A stretch of 64,000 bases of DNA from Paulownia fortunei (taxonomy: Eukaryota; Streptophyta; Magnoliopsida; Lamiales; Paulowniaceae), in assembly GCA_019321725.1 (NCBI GenBank), contig CM033108.1, forward strand, positions 11,054,060 to 11,118,059. The letters are read 5' to 3'. Positions 10,605 through 21,039 of the stretch are shown one piece after another. The notes below the pieces were generated by a model, which had not been told where the DNA came from, ran no database searches, and was given only the letters and a program-made list of their open reading frames with translations. Position numbers and translations under genes: made by a program. Each line of letters begins with the position of its first letter. Position 1 is the first letter of the stretch.

Positions 10605-12137
10605 ATCCAGTTTCTTTTTCACAAGCTATGGAAAGAGCTAATTTTACTAAATGGTTAGATGTCATGAAAAAAGAGTTGAGATCAATGGCTCATAATGAAG
10701 TTTGGGTGTAAGTGGGTCTTTAAGACCAAACGCGACTCTAATAGAAATATCAAATGACATAAAGCTAGACTTGTTGCCAAAGGTTTGACTCACAAAGATG
10801 GTATTGACTACAAAGAAACCTTTTCTCCAGTTTCTAAGAAAGACTCATTTAGAATTATCATGGCAATAGTGGCTTATTATAATTTACAACTCTATCAAAT
10901 GGATATGAAAACTACTTTTTTGAATGGAAGCTTAGAGGAAGAGGTTTACATGGAACAACCTGAGGGATTTTTAGTTGAAGGAAAGGAACACATGGTGTAT
11001 AAAGTTAAGAAGTCAGTATACGGACTTAAGCAAGTTTCTCGATAATGGCATCTTAAGTTCAATGATACTATCACTTTATTTAGACTTGAGAAAAACACTA
11101 TTGTTCAGTATATATATCTAAAGGTCAGTGGGAACAAGTTTATATTTTTGATTCTGTATTTTGCTGGTATCTTGCTTGCTACTAATGATCTTGGCTTATT
11201 ACATAAGACCAAGAAGTTTCTCTCTATGAACTTTGAAATGAAAGATATGGGTGAGGCTTCCTATGTGATAGGAATTGAAATATTTCGTGATAGATCACAA
11301 AGATTATCGGGATTATCTCAAAAAGTATATATCAATAAAGGTCTGGAGAGATTCAATATGGAAAAGTGTTCTCCATCTGTTGTTTCAAGTCAAAAAGGAG
11401 ATAAATTAAGCCTTATGCAATGTCCAAAGAAAGAATTGGAATGTAAATAAATGGAACAAATTCCTTATGATTCTATCGTTAGGAGCTTGATGTATGCTCA
11501 GACTTGCACCAGGCCAGACATCAGTTTTGTTATCATCATGTTGGGCAGACATCAAGGTAAACCTGGAATGGAGCATTGAAAAGCTGCAAATAAAGTATTA
11601 AGATACCTACAAGGAATGAAAGATCACATGCTCATGTATTATAGATCCTATCATCTTGAGGTGATAAGATATTCATATTCAGATTATGCCAGATATGTGG
11701 ATACTAAAAAACCCACATTCAGCTATTTGTTCCTTTTAGCTGGAGGAGTAATCTCATGAAAGAGTGCAGAGCAGTCAGTCATTACTGCATCCACTATAGA
11801 AGCTAAATTGATGACATGCTTTGAGGCCATTGGTCATGAATTATGGCTGCGGAACATTATTTCAAGACTTGGAATTGTTGACAGTATTGCCAAGCTGCTA
11901 AAAATTTATTGTGATAATTCCACAGCAGTCTTCTTTACTGAAAAAACAAGTATTCCAAAGGTGATAAACTCATGGAATTAAAATACTTTGGCCATTTAAG
12001 AAGAAGTTCAGAAAAAAAGAGTGTCAATCGAACATATTAGCACCAATCTTATGGTTGTGAATCTGTTAACAAAAGGAATGTCACCAAAGACATTTACTGA
12101 ACATGTCGAAAGAATGGACATTAGTGATACATTATGA
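10605..12137 (+). pseudogene. Copia A pol, reverse transcriptase and RNase H part
   Basis: RT begins in frame 2 (FSQAMERANFTKWLDVMKKE). At 10706 it shifts to frame 3 (CKWVFKTKRDSN), with about a dozen residues deleted at the join. It continues through KARLVAKG, GIDYKETFSPV, QMDMKTTFLNGSLEEEVYM and SVYGLKQ. The polymerase active site, YVDD in active copia, reads YFAG at about 11157, so both catalytic aspartates are gone. RNase H follows (TRPDISFV, TASTIEAKLM, IYCDNSTAV, EEVQKKRVSIEHI) and ends with TGA at 12135-12137. Several in-frame stops are present, so the protein is not functional. Confidence 0.88.
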
Positions 12138-12523
12138 TTATATTTTATGTTATTTATGTATTTGACACTCTAAGCTCACTTATTGAATGTTTCTGATAAA
12201 TTAATGCATCCAATTTCACTATGTTAATGTATATACATAAATGAATTATGATGATAATAACACGATTAGTCTATCATGAGATATTGATGTTGGACCATTA
12301 TGACATCTCTCATTAAGGTCACATTAAATATAGAATTGATATTGTAATACATGGAAAGGACTATGTCGATCTAAGAATGTACAATCACCATGATTTGTAT
12401 TAGTTTTTACTTACTGATAAATTTATGATTTCATCAATTAAGAAAGGATTTAACTTCTATTGCGCATTATGTTTATTATTAAACTATTAAGTTGAATGAT
12501 GCCACATGGGCCAAGTAGGCGAA
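12138..12523 (+). mobile_element. 3' untranslated region and polypurine tract of copia A
   Basis: About 390 bp between pol and the 3' LTR with no coding signal. The last bases, GGGCCAAGTAGGCGAA, sit where copia elements have the plus-strand primer. The purine tract is partly decayed. Confidence 0.7.
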
Positions 12524-13013
12524 TGTTAGATATTTTATGTCCCACATGTCCTATTTAAGGTAATTATCTTTCAACTTAGTTAAGATATAATTGTGGCATG
12601 ATAATTGTCTTATTTTAGGTCATTATCTTTTAATTTAATTAAAAGATAATTATGGTTTGATAATTATTACGTGTCAAATTTCATTGATCAATAGAGAGAT
12701 ATTCTCTAATTATTGCACACATTGATGGACTGTGTGATTATAAATAAAGCCAATTAGAAGTTGGTCCTCTCTCAACCCACTAATCAATAATTATCTCTCC
12801 ATTAATAAGGCATACATAAGGACTAAAGGGTCAAGAGAGAGAAATACGATTTTTTTCACAATCTTCTTCTGGTTGAATTCAACATTAACATGGAGCAAGG
12901 TATGTTTTCTCTTAATTATAATATTGTGAAAATCATGAATTTCTAAAATATTGGGCATTAACATTTATGCAAAACTATATTTTTGATTTGCATAACTAAA
13001 GAATTTCCTAACA
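12524..13013 (+). mobile_element. 3' LTR of copia A (490 bp)
   Basis: Starts TGTTAG and ends CTAACA, perfect 6-bp terminal inverted repeats, next to a PPT-like tract on the left. The right end is followed by ACAAA, matching the target duplication at 3612-3616. Its 3' part equals 1-274. A TATA-like TATAAATAAAG lies at 12740. Confidence 0.93.
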
Positions 13014-13018
13014 ACAAA
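13014..13018 (+). other. Target-site duplication ACAAA, right side of element A
   Basis: Directly follows the CA terminus of the 3' LTR and equals 3612-3616. It confirms that 3617 and 13013 are ends of one insertion. Confidence 0.85.
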
Positions 13019-13610
13019 AATGCCCAATGCAGCGTATTCAATTGGGTTTTTGGAATCAATTTATAACACTTACATCTTCTATTTTTCTATGGAAGCTATG
13101 GCATAACATCTTACTACTGGACAAACAAATGAAAGGTTGTGGTTTTGAACTCCCTTTATTTGTTATACGGCATGTCCAGAATCAAAGCGACATCTTTTCA
13201 CCTACTACCCTATTGTAGCTTAGGTGTGTATTTTCTTGGTGAGATTTTTCATTTGAGTAATCCCCATACAGGAAATATTTCATTACTATTAAATTTTTGG
13301 TTTTCATCTCAAGATTTTGGTGCACAATAGCATGCAAGAAGAATTATCCCCTTGCTCATTTTGTGGTATATTACGCAAGAAATCATGCAAAACATAGGAA
13401 CAGGCGTCCCATTGTTACTGCAAAATTTTGGGAGCATTAACATAGGGCTTAGTCTAATAATCTATTGGGTACATATTTCCATAAAGGTGACACGGATGTA
13501 GCTTCTAATGAGTGTTCAACATTTGCAAAAAAAATATGTATAGGCTAATATTAGTCTATTGGAAAAAATTGCAAACAAATTAGATCAAATTAAATTGCGA
13601 TGGGGCTGGT
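13019..13610 (+). pseudogene. LINE-type RT-like ORF remnant, part 2 (zf-RVT region)
   Basis: Continues the coding sequence interrupted at 3616. Translations in neighbouring frames give SSIFLWKLWHN, LLLDKQMKGCGFELP, then FHLLPYCSLGVYFLGEIFHLSN, and further on LLILWYITQEIMQN. This matches the plant zf-RVT pattern (FLWRLxHxRLPLDxxMxxRGxxLxSxCxxC, HLLxxCxxxxxLW, LWxIWxxRNxA). Cysteines are lost and frameshifts are frequent, so it is an old copy. A typical RNase H tail is not recognisable, and homology fades near 13610 where LTR C1 begins. Confidence 0.55.
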
Positions 13611-15212
13611 AAAGGGTTTCTAATGGTGAATTTATGATATTTTAGGTGATTACAAGATTTAGTATCTTTTGTACTTTTGAAAACTCAAGTAGGACAGATT
13701 TTGAGCCAAATCAAGCTAATGGAGTTAGTTTCTAGTAAAATTGATGCCCTTATGAAATCTAATTTAATTTAATTATTTCCATTAATATTGTAATATCTAT
13801 GTAGTGTTTAAAAGTGCATATAAGTGGTTGTGAACAATAGTAATTAGGTTGACTAATTAGTGGATTAAATCAATTTAAGTTAGAACTGAATTTATGCCAT
13901 GTTTAATTTGGATGTTTTGGATTGTCTTCATGATTTAGGGGCTGCCCTAAAAGTTTATGTTTGAATTATTATGGATTTGTGGGTGCCCTAATATTTAGTA
14001 TCTTGAATTATTAGTAAATATGGAGTATATATTATTTTTAAAGTTTTATAATTGATATAGAATTACTTACAAAAGATTAAAAAGTGTATGTAATTTTAAC
14101 TAGATTAGATTTTCAACATGTTACGTAATATGATTTGATTATGTTAGACCATTAGAACATCATATCTTCTAAAGACACTAACATTTTTATTTCTTAACAC
14201 AAAGCGGATATGAGGTAAGTTGAAACTTTCATTTGTTGTATCACAAGAGTCATATAATGTTATCTATGTTTGGAAGTGATATGTCCATGACATAATGTTT
14301 GATGCATTCATGGTTTATGAAGCATGGTATTTTAAAAAGATAATAATATTTTTGAAAATGAAGTATGGTACTTGTTAATGGGTTGAAATACCAAGATAGA
14401 GAAAGCCATAATGAATGAAAAAGAATATGGCTAATACTTGAAATCAAAAGATCAATACGAAAACCTTGTACTATTTTTCTTAAGACAGAATATGGCTAAT
14501 ACGTAAGGTCAAAAGACTAGTAGGAAACCCCATCTTATTTCTCTTGAGACTGAATACGGTTAATACCTAAGGTTGAAAGACCAGTATGGAAACCCCATAT
14601 TATTTCTCTTATTGGCCAAATTATTATGAACAGGTTCTGAAAATCACGGTCTACCGATATTATTTAAGTACCATACTTCAAGGCTACCTAAAACAAAGAT
14701 TTATGAAAGAAGAATTATTGAATTGAACAATGTAATAATGATTGATGAAATTTGCATATACTATATTTATTCTTACATTAGTTTCACCTTACTGAGCCTT
14801 TAGCTCATTAGATTCTTGTGATGCAAGTAAAAATATATAGGTTTAGAGGTTGATTGAATCTCCAGAGTAGCTAGACAGAAATTTGTTCATATGTCATGCT
14901 TCGAACAGCTTTTATAGGCCATTTTGAAAACTCTGCTTTTATTTTTAAATATGTCGTCAGTTATGATTTTCTAAATAGATGTTTGTTAAACTATAGATGG
15001 GATAATAGCACCATGTACCTAATTTCAATTTATGAAAATGGTGTGTATGACAAAATGAAAGAACAGATGAATTTCAAGTTCTTTTCACAGTCTAACTAAA
15101 AAAGAAACTTTTTATTAAAACTTTAACTCTAGTATTGATAAAATGTTAACCTTTTTTAACTTACCTTGATCATCTTATTTGGGGCTCTATAGTTAGGTTA
15201 AGGGGTATTACA
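13611..15212 (+). mobile_element. Family-C gypsy-like LTR C1, 5'-truncated
   Basis: From about 13615 onward it matches the reverse complement of C2 (43885-45412) and C3. Shared landmarks are a block with GGGGCTGCCCTAA at 13938, AATAGGGTAC-type junk, ACTGAGCCTTTAGCTCATTAG at about 14793 and the terminus GGTTAAGGGGTATTACA at 15212. About 780 bp of the 5' part are missing. The ORFs inside are chance frames. Confidence 0.82.
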
Positions 15213-15929
15213 TTATTGATATGGTTTACCTTCTGAGTGCTGAGGTGGAATACTCCTCTGCAACATGTGTATCCTAAATACTACTCCTAGATGTGGGTTC
15301 CCTGCTTGCAGCAAGAACAAACGATTAGGAAGGCCCAGGGATTATCCTAGAAAGACCCCTCCGATGCTTAAGTCAATAAATATCCAAGAGAATAAGTACT
15401 AACTAAAAGCAGAAAATTAAAGTGTGTACCTTATAAATAAGATGGAGGGGTTATTATTCTTGTTCATATTGGGACATGGTCCTCATGGGCCTTTCATTGT
15501 AATTTAGGCCTCTTGGACCTATAAGCTTGTATGGACTATAATTAAATATTTATTGAACTAAAATAAATTAAATTATATAAATAAGATAACATACCCATCA
15601 TAGAGCCCAACTCTCAGGCAACTAAGCAAAGAGATAGTTGGCTAGGAGTTAAGAGTCCTTAGAAATAGAATGGTGTCCTTAGTATATTTAAGAGGGAGAG
15701 GAATTCATTTCCTCACTTTGACAGAGAAGCTCTTTTGACTTTATATTCAGAGTCATGGGTTCTAGAGGTACGTATTCTCTTTCAAACTCATAATTTCAAA
15801 CTTTCTTCCTCCCTCCTTTCTTCTTTGTTGGGGAGTCATCTTTAGAAGAGTTGGTCTAAATTTATGTCTAGGTAGAAGTAGTGTAGATGAGAGCACATCA
15901 CATAGGGAGCGTGTAGAAGTCAATCGCAA
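15213..15929 (+). other. Non-coding region upstream of antisense-type ORF
   Basis: About 700 bp without a coding signal. A TATA-like TATATTTAAGAGGGAGAGG lies at about 15686, followed by a pyrimidine-rich stretch. It could be promoter/5' untranslated sequence of the plus-strand ORF, or LTR sequence of a minus-strand gypsy element. I cannot tell which. Confidence 0.4.
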
Positions 15930-18060
15930 TGGCGGTAGAAGCACTCACTCGATGGAGTTAGGGGTACTTTGAACGCTCCCAGCCATGGCACAGTCACCTT
16001 GATTGGGGATTTTTTCTTGGCTACCTGGGCTTGATAGCCTTTCTTCACTATCAAGGTATTGCCTCGACAGCCTACCTTATCGAGGCTTTCATACCTTAAC
16101 TGACTCCTTCCTTGGATGAAGTTCCAATACCTCATTTAGGCTCATTTTCTTGATTTCGAGAGTGGCTTCTCCCTCAACATGGGTCTAATGAGTCATGTCA
16201 TCTTCAGTATAGTTTAACCAACTCATTTTTGTTTTTCTCCTCCTTTGTGAATGACTTAGGTAGAAAATTAATATTTATTACATATCTTGAGAGATTATCA
16301 CTAGGTTGAGAGAGGCACTTCTTACATTGCCTGAGTGTCCATCTAACTCATAAGAGAATAAGAAGTTTGAGCCTTAAGGGAGTAGTGCGAGTTGTCTGAG
16401 GATCATGATAACGGTAGCAGTCTTACCAGCAATAGTTAGGATGAGCTTAGTCCTAGGATATGTCTAAGATGAGATAGGACCCCCCATACTAGTGGTTCAG
16501 TAGCAGTACATTGCAGGGTGATAAAGCTTGATTTCTTAGATAGGTCATTTTAGAGACGATCTCATATTACTCCAGAGAAGACTAGATTTACCATCTTGCT
16601 TCAAATTTCTTGCTCCTTCTCTTGGACAGAGGCTTAGGGAGACTCCTGAGGGATACTTCATCATTTGTATGTCTAGTTTTGCTTGTGGATTCTTCTTTCC
16701 TCCTCCTCATCCTCCTCTTTTGGTTGAGGTCATGTGCATCTATGGCCTTTGCTTGGTTAATTTATTCTTAACTCTTACATGAACTTTGAGGGGTTTCAAT
16801 GTTGTTCAGAAGTTTGGCCTTCCAGTGACCCTAGAGAGTTCTTTTCTCTTTTTATCATGAGGAGAGTGACAGGGAAGTCTTTTTATCACTTCTTTCCACG
16901 GCCAGGGAGAGCGTTGCGCAGCTGCAAGATTTGATAAGTTTTTGTATGTTAGATGTTTGCTTTTTGTAGGTATTTGAGTATCTCATTCTACTTTACTTTT
17001 TTTATTGGATTATATTTGTTTTTGATATATTTGTTTTCTTTTCTCAGGAAAGGAGTTAGATGTTGCAGCTATCAAATGCCATAAGAAAAAGACTCATGTG
17101 GCTTGAGGCAGTTCTAGTAGGCCTCTATCTAAGATAAGTGGGGATGAGCAACGCTCCTCACCTATGGCACTGGAGGCGAGCATAGGTCTTCATCTTGAGC
17201 GTGGTAGTAGTAGCCATGCGACGAGGCCTTCTCCTACTCCAACTACAAGCAAGAGGCTGAGAGGGCAGGCAAATGACACTCTTCCCAGGAACAGCATTGG
17301 CTCAATCATATTTTCTTCTAACATCAATCACCAGGAGGGATTACAATCACTGTGAGATACTTCTGAGGTGTTTTTTGGTTGGAGCAGGGGTAGGAGCATC
17401 ATTAGCGAGGATGACCTCAACAAGATTAGCCAGATGCCCTCCTCTAGCATAGATGCCTTATTGGCTAGGGACATAGATAAGGTAAGCAGATTGTTTAGCT
17501 TTTTATCTCTACATTAAGTATTGTCTCTTTCTTATTAATAATCCTTGTTTCTCTTTTTTTTGGATACGGTCTTACTATTTCCACAATGGTCAGTTGCTGA
17601 GTTGCTAGCTTGGAGAAGGCAGTAGGGCGCATAGAGGCTATGGCAAAAAAGAGTGTTAAGGAGATTACCGGCCACGAGAAGAAAATGGCCAAGAAGGCCA
17701 AGGATTTTGAGAGGGTGAAGACCAAGTATGATTATATAGTAAAGACTAGGGAGAGGTTCCTGTAGTCTCGAGATAGGATGAGCTTGCCTTCCAGTAGAGA
17801 TGTTGCTACTGTTGAGGGCTTCAAAGCCTCTGAGGCCTTTGATGAGGCAGTACTTGAGTAGGCTACCTCGATATATGACTAGACCATATGCGATTGTTGA
17901 TTTATCTTAAGAGAGTTTGGGCGCTTCACTGAGGAGGATGTGATGCTGGTAGATCTAAAGGTTTGTGATGATGAGGGAGCTAAGATTACAGCTTTGCAGG
18001 ACATTCCAAATGTGCCAGCCACAGTTGCGGAGTCTCAAGACAAGCAGGCAGAAGATAGAG
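15930..18060 (+). pseudogene. 'Putative gypsy-type transposon' ORF (PF04195-like), degenerate
   Basis: Conceptual translation around 16640-16800 gives TPEGYFIICMSSFACGFFFP, then PLLVEVMCIYGLC, and in an adjacent frame MRRVTGKSFYHFFPRPGRAL near 16857-16910. This is the pattern of the plant family called putative gypsy-type transposon (FxxxLRFPLHPFLxExLxxYGLxPxQLxPN). Downstream, 17580-18055 encodes a charged, Lys/Glu-rich, coiled-coil-like segment (RIEAMAKKSVKEITGHEKKM) and an acidic tail, as in that family. Stops, frameshifts and intron-like GTAAG sites break it. Known relatives (Grande-, RIRE2- or Retand-type elements) carry such an ORF antisense to gag-pol. The gag/protease at 19020-19930 is indeed on the opposite strand. 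Confidence 0.55.
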
Positions 18061-18061
18061 C

Positions 18062-18086
18062 CCCCTTCCCCCCCCCCCCCCCCCCA
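18062..18086 (+). repeat. Homopolymeric C tract
   Basis: A CCCCCTT segment followed by a run of about 18 uninterrupted C residues, ending in CAC. Such a run is rare in this AT-rich window. Its exact length is prone to sequencing error. Confidence 0.9.
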
Positions 18087-18400
18087 CGATGATATTGTTC
18101 AGGATTTTTAGCTTTTCCTTCTTCCCCCACATGTTTAGGGGTTTTTCTTTATGCTTTCTAGAGATATGTTAGGTGATTTTTTTGCTTTCTACATATGAGA
18201 TGTTTATATTTGCCAAAGTATAACATGCACATTTGCTACTACTATTGTCGTTTTTGATTTATGATATAACTGAGTAGGACTTTCTACTCTTTATGTACTA
18301 TATTACTTCCTCGTGTATATGTAGCTTTTTCCAAAACTATAATTCAAGATAAGTTGCTTGAGATGGTGTTACATCTTTTCAGGTAGGGCTTTGTGTTGTA

Positions 18401-18600
18401 CCAAGGATGGCGCAAAGCTAATACTTACGGGACTATATACCCAAGATGGTGTAGAGCTATCGCTTATAGGTTTGTATGTCTAGAATGGTGCAAAGCCATC
18501 ACTTATGGGATTTTTATGTGCCCGAGATGGCTCGGAGCCACTTTTGGGACTGTGATATGCCCAGGGATGGCATAGATCCATCACTTATGGAACTATGTAT
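18401..18600 (+). repeat. Five-unit ~40-bp minisatellite with internal dyads
   Basis: Units start at about 18401, 18440, 18480, 18521 and 18560, each beginning CC(C/A)AxGATGG and ending in a CTTATGGGACT-like segment. Each unit carries an inverted repeat around its middle. Unit 4 has the perfect TGGCTC-G-GAGCCA; unit 5 has GATGG-7nt-CCATC. The array lies between the plus-strand ORF and the minus-strand gag/protease. Confidence 0.88.
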
Positions 18601-19019
18601 TATTTTTGCCTGCCTACTTATACATTAGTTTTTTAAAGCTCAGAGTGTACCCAACTTCTTGCATACATAATTAGGACATTCAATATGATCGAGCAACAAA
18701 GATAATGTAATAATGTAAATGCGACCAATAATAGACTTAGCTAAATAACTTCATAGTCAACGTAAATGTAAATCTCCTGCAAACAGAGAGTCCCAGAAAA
18801 AAAAAACAACATAAATATTAAGATAAATTATTTGCACAGCGCACAGGCTGAAAGCCAAATAAAAGACTTATTTTAATTTTCAAAATAAATAAGTGAAAAA
18901 GAGTGCATATGCTTTCAGGGCTAACCACTACTCTCCTTTTTACTTTCTTCAGTGTGGTGACATAACATTCCTTGGTTGCTCATATGTTACCTTCTGCTTC
19001 TCCTCTTTAGTAGGTATTG
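18601..19019. other. Unassigned AT-rich spacer
   Basis: No convincing coding sequence or repeat. An A run lies at 18797-18806. It probably belongs to the same gypsy remnant as its neighbours, where pol would be expected if the element is read on the minus strand. Confidence 0.4.
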
Positions 19020-19930
19020 GGAACTTGGCCTTCATATGGACATCAGAAACAATTGCTCAGAACTAGTTTAGGTTGGGTCTTCCTAAGATCATGTTGTCAG
19101 TTGAAGGGCTTTCACAGAATCTCACAAGCTTAGTGCCTTGATGTGGTCCATGTATTCCCAGCATCAGTGGGAGCATCACTTCTCCAGTGCATTCACTACT
19201 TTCCTAGTGAAGCCGATGAGATGAACATTTACTGGAACTATTTGAGTTTGGTCCACTTAGAGCTTTTGGAAAGTGTCATGAAAAATGATATTGATTGCAC
19301 TTCCACCATCCACCAAGAGCCTCTTCACAAGAAAATTGGTTAGCATCATAGAGATAACAATGGCGTCACATGGTGCCCAATTGCAAGGTTAAGGTTTTGT
19401 GCCCCAAATGTTATCACCATTGTTCTTTTCTCGGATGTGATAAAATGCCCTGACCTTTGGGGATTTAGGAGTTCTCCTCTACCAACTTCTTCTTGTAAAC
19501 TCTGAGTATGCTCCTCGCATCTTTGCCAGCTAACCCTCTAGATATAACATTTATAACTCCAGCAAAATAGGATTGGCTCTTTTGCCTATGACCAATACTT
19601 TATTATTCATATTGTGGCTCTTTTGGGATGAGGTAAGTTCTAAGGTGCATTATCCGCATGAGGGCGTTGGTCAATGAATTCCTTTAGGTGGCCCTCTTAA
19701 ATTAGTTTCTCAATTTCTCTCTTCAGCTGGAAACAATCTTCTATGGTGTGACTTTTATCATGATGAAAGCGACAGTACTTGTTAAAGTTTTCCCACTGAA
19801 GGTTTTTCTTCAACTTTCTGGGAGGTTCGATTATGCCTTGTCATAGAGAAATCAGCAGTAATTCAGTGAGCGAAGTATTCAAGGAGTGTACCGGTGATAA
19901 TCAAACTGGCACTGCTCAACCTTCTTGAAA
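19020..19930 (-). pseudogene. Ty3/gypsy gag C-terminus and protease, degenerate
   Basis: Minus-strand translation from about 19797 down gives NKYCRFHHDKSHTIEDCFQL, then KREIEKLI, a stop, and EGHLKEFIDQRPHADNAP. This is the Cys/His segment with LKxEIExLIxxGxLxxF that ends Gag in many plant gypsy elements. About 450 bp further comes an aspartic protease core, LVKRLLVDGGSAINIIF, with the catalytic Asp at about 19310 (canonical DGGSSVNIL). Protease matures the polyprotein. Several in-frame stops are present. No RT, RNase H or integrase is visible on this strand before the minisatellite and the opposite-strand ORF, so pol seems deleted. Confidence 0.7.
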
Positions 19931-19939
19931 TTAGGTTTC

Positions 19940-20201
19940 TCCCTTTCTCTTTATTAGATTCTGTCCCCTAAATTATTAGACTTTATTTTGCTTTGTTGAT
20001 TGATATTTTTAGTTTTTAGTTAATTCCTAAACATTTTAATTCATTCAGTCAAATATGGTCGGGTAAGTTTATATTCGGTACTTACACACACACACACTCT
20101 CTTGGGACACGACAACCCTTTTCCTATTTCACTATACTAAAACTTACATTGTGTGCTTGTGGTCTAACTATGTTTTAATCAACATCATATAAACACACAC
20201 A
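19940..20201 (+). mobile_element. 3' end of Athila/Tat-like LTR (element P)
   Basis: Contains ACGACAACCCTTTTCCTATTT and CACTATACTAAAACTTACA, then CTTGTGGTCTAAC and ATCAACATCATA. This is the U5 pattern of plant gypsy elements primed by Asp tRNA, and it ends next to the PBS at 20211. An AC microsatellite lies at 20082-20096. The LTR start is missing. Confidence 0.75.
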
Positions 20202-20210
20202 TGAAGTTTT

Positions 20211-20228
20211 TGGCACTATTGTCGGAGA
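20211..20228 (+). other. Primer-binding site, Asp tRNA (element P)
   Basis: TGGCACTATTGTCGGAGA differs at a few positions from the Athila/Tat PBS TGGCGCCGTTGCCGGGGA, complementary to Asp tRNA. Confidence 0.82.
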
Positions 20229-20352
20229 GTGTGTATTTTGTAATATTGAAGTTGATCTATTTAGCTTTAATTTGACCATTTTGCTTGCTTTATTTTTATT
20301 TTGTTTCTTTCATTTTTGTTAATTTATGGTAGTTTAATTTTATTATTTTGTT

Positions 20353-21039
20353 ATGGCAGTGTATACACATTATTGGCCAACCAAATATGCCATGTCAATG
20401 GGGACTTTTAGAAGTCATGAAGTAGAACCCTTTGCTACATTGACCGCTCAACTTGATGCTATTGTCTAAGAAGATAGACAATTTTTCAGCACATACCATT
20501 CATACACCCTTTTCAATGCAAGCTATTTGGGCAGCACCATATATTGATCATGCTCGATATATGTGGGATAACAATGCGCAACAGGACACTCTTTTCTCAA
20601 ACATATATAATCAAGAATATCAAGTTCACCCAAATTTATCTTAGGGACATGATCTCAATATAACATGGTGTGAACCCACTTATCCACCTTAAGAGAATGA
20701 GTCAAATCTGGAAAAAATACTGACTCAATTCATTGAAAAAACTAAATCCATTTATCCACCTCAAGAAAATGAGTTAAATTTAGAAGAATTAATCAATCAA
20801 TTGATGATGAATAATGAGGCTAGACTCCAAAATACATCAACATCACTTTAAAGATTGGAAGCCCAACTTAGTGAGCTAACCAATACACTAGTTGATGAGC
20901 AACTAGAAAATTTACCTTGCACACTCATGGTAAAGAACATAAGAGAGAAAAATGGTAGTGTTTATATTTTGCCAAGTAACGAAGAGTTAGAACCCTTCTT
21001 CAGAGTTGATGAATCAGGCAAGAGTGGACATGAAGAAAT
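20353..21039 (+). pseudogene. Athila/Tat-like gag start (element P), interrupted by B+
   Basis: ATG at 20353 opens MAVYTHYWPTKYAMSMGTFR, with ATLTAQLDAIV before the first stop near 20467. Later pieces include a segment starting RLEAQLSELTNTLVDEQLEN at about 20850, resembling the coiled segment LExQIGQLAxxL of Athila-type Gag. Three or more stops interrupt it. The copia LTR B+ begins at 21040, so the rest of the element is absent here. Confidence 0.6.

Noticed and set aside
15762..16135. Minus-strand ORFs at 15762-15944 and 15920-16135
   Set aside because: They lie opposite the pre-coding part of the plus-strand gypsy-type ORF and show no family pattern.
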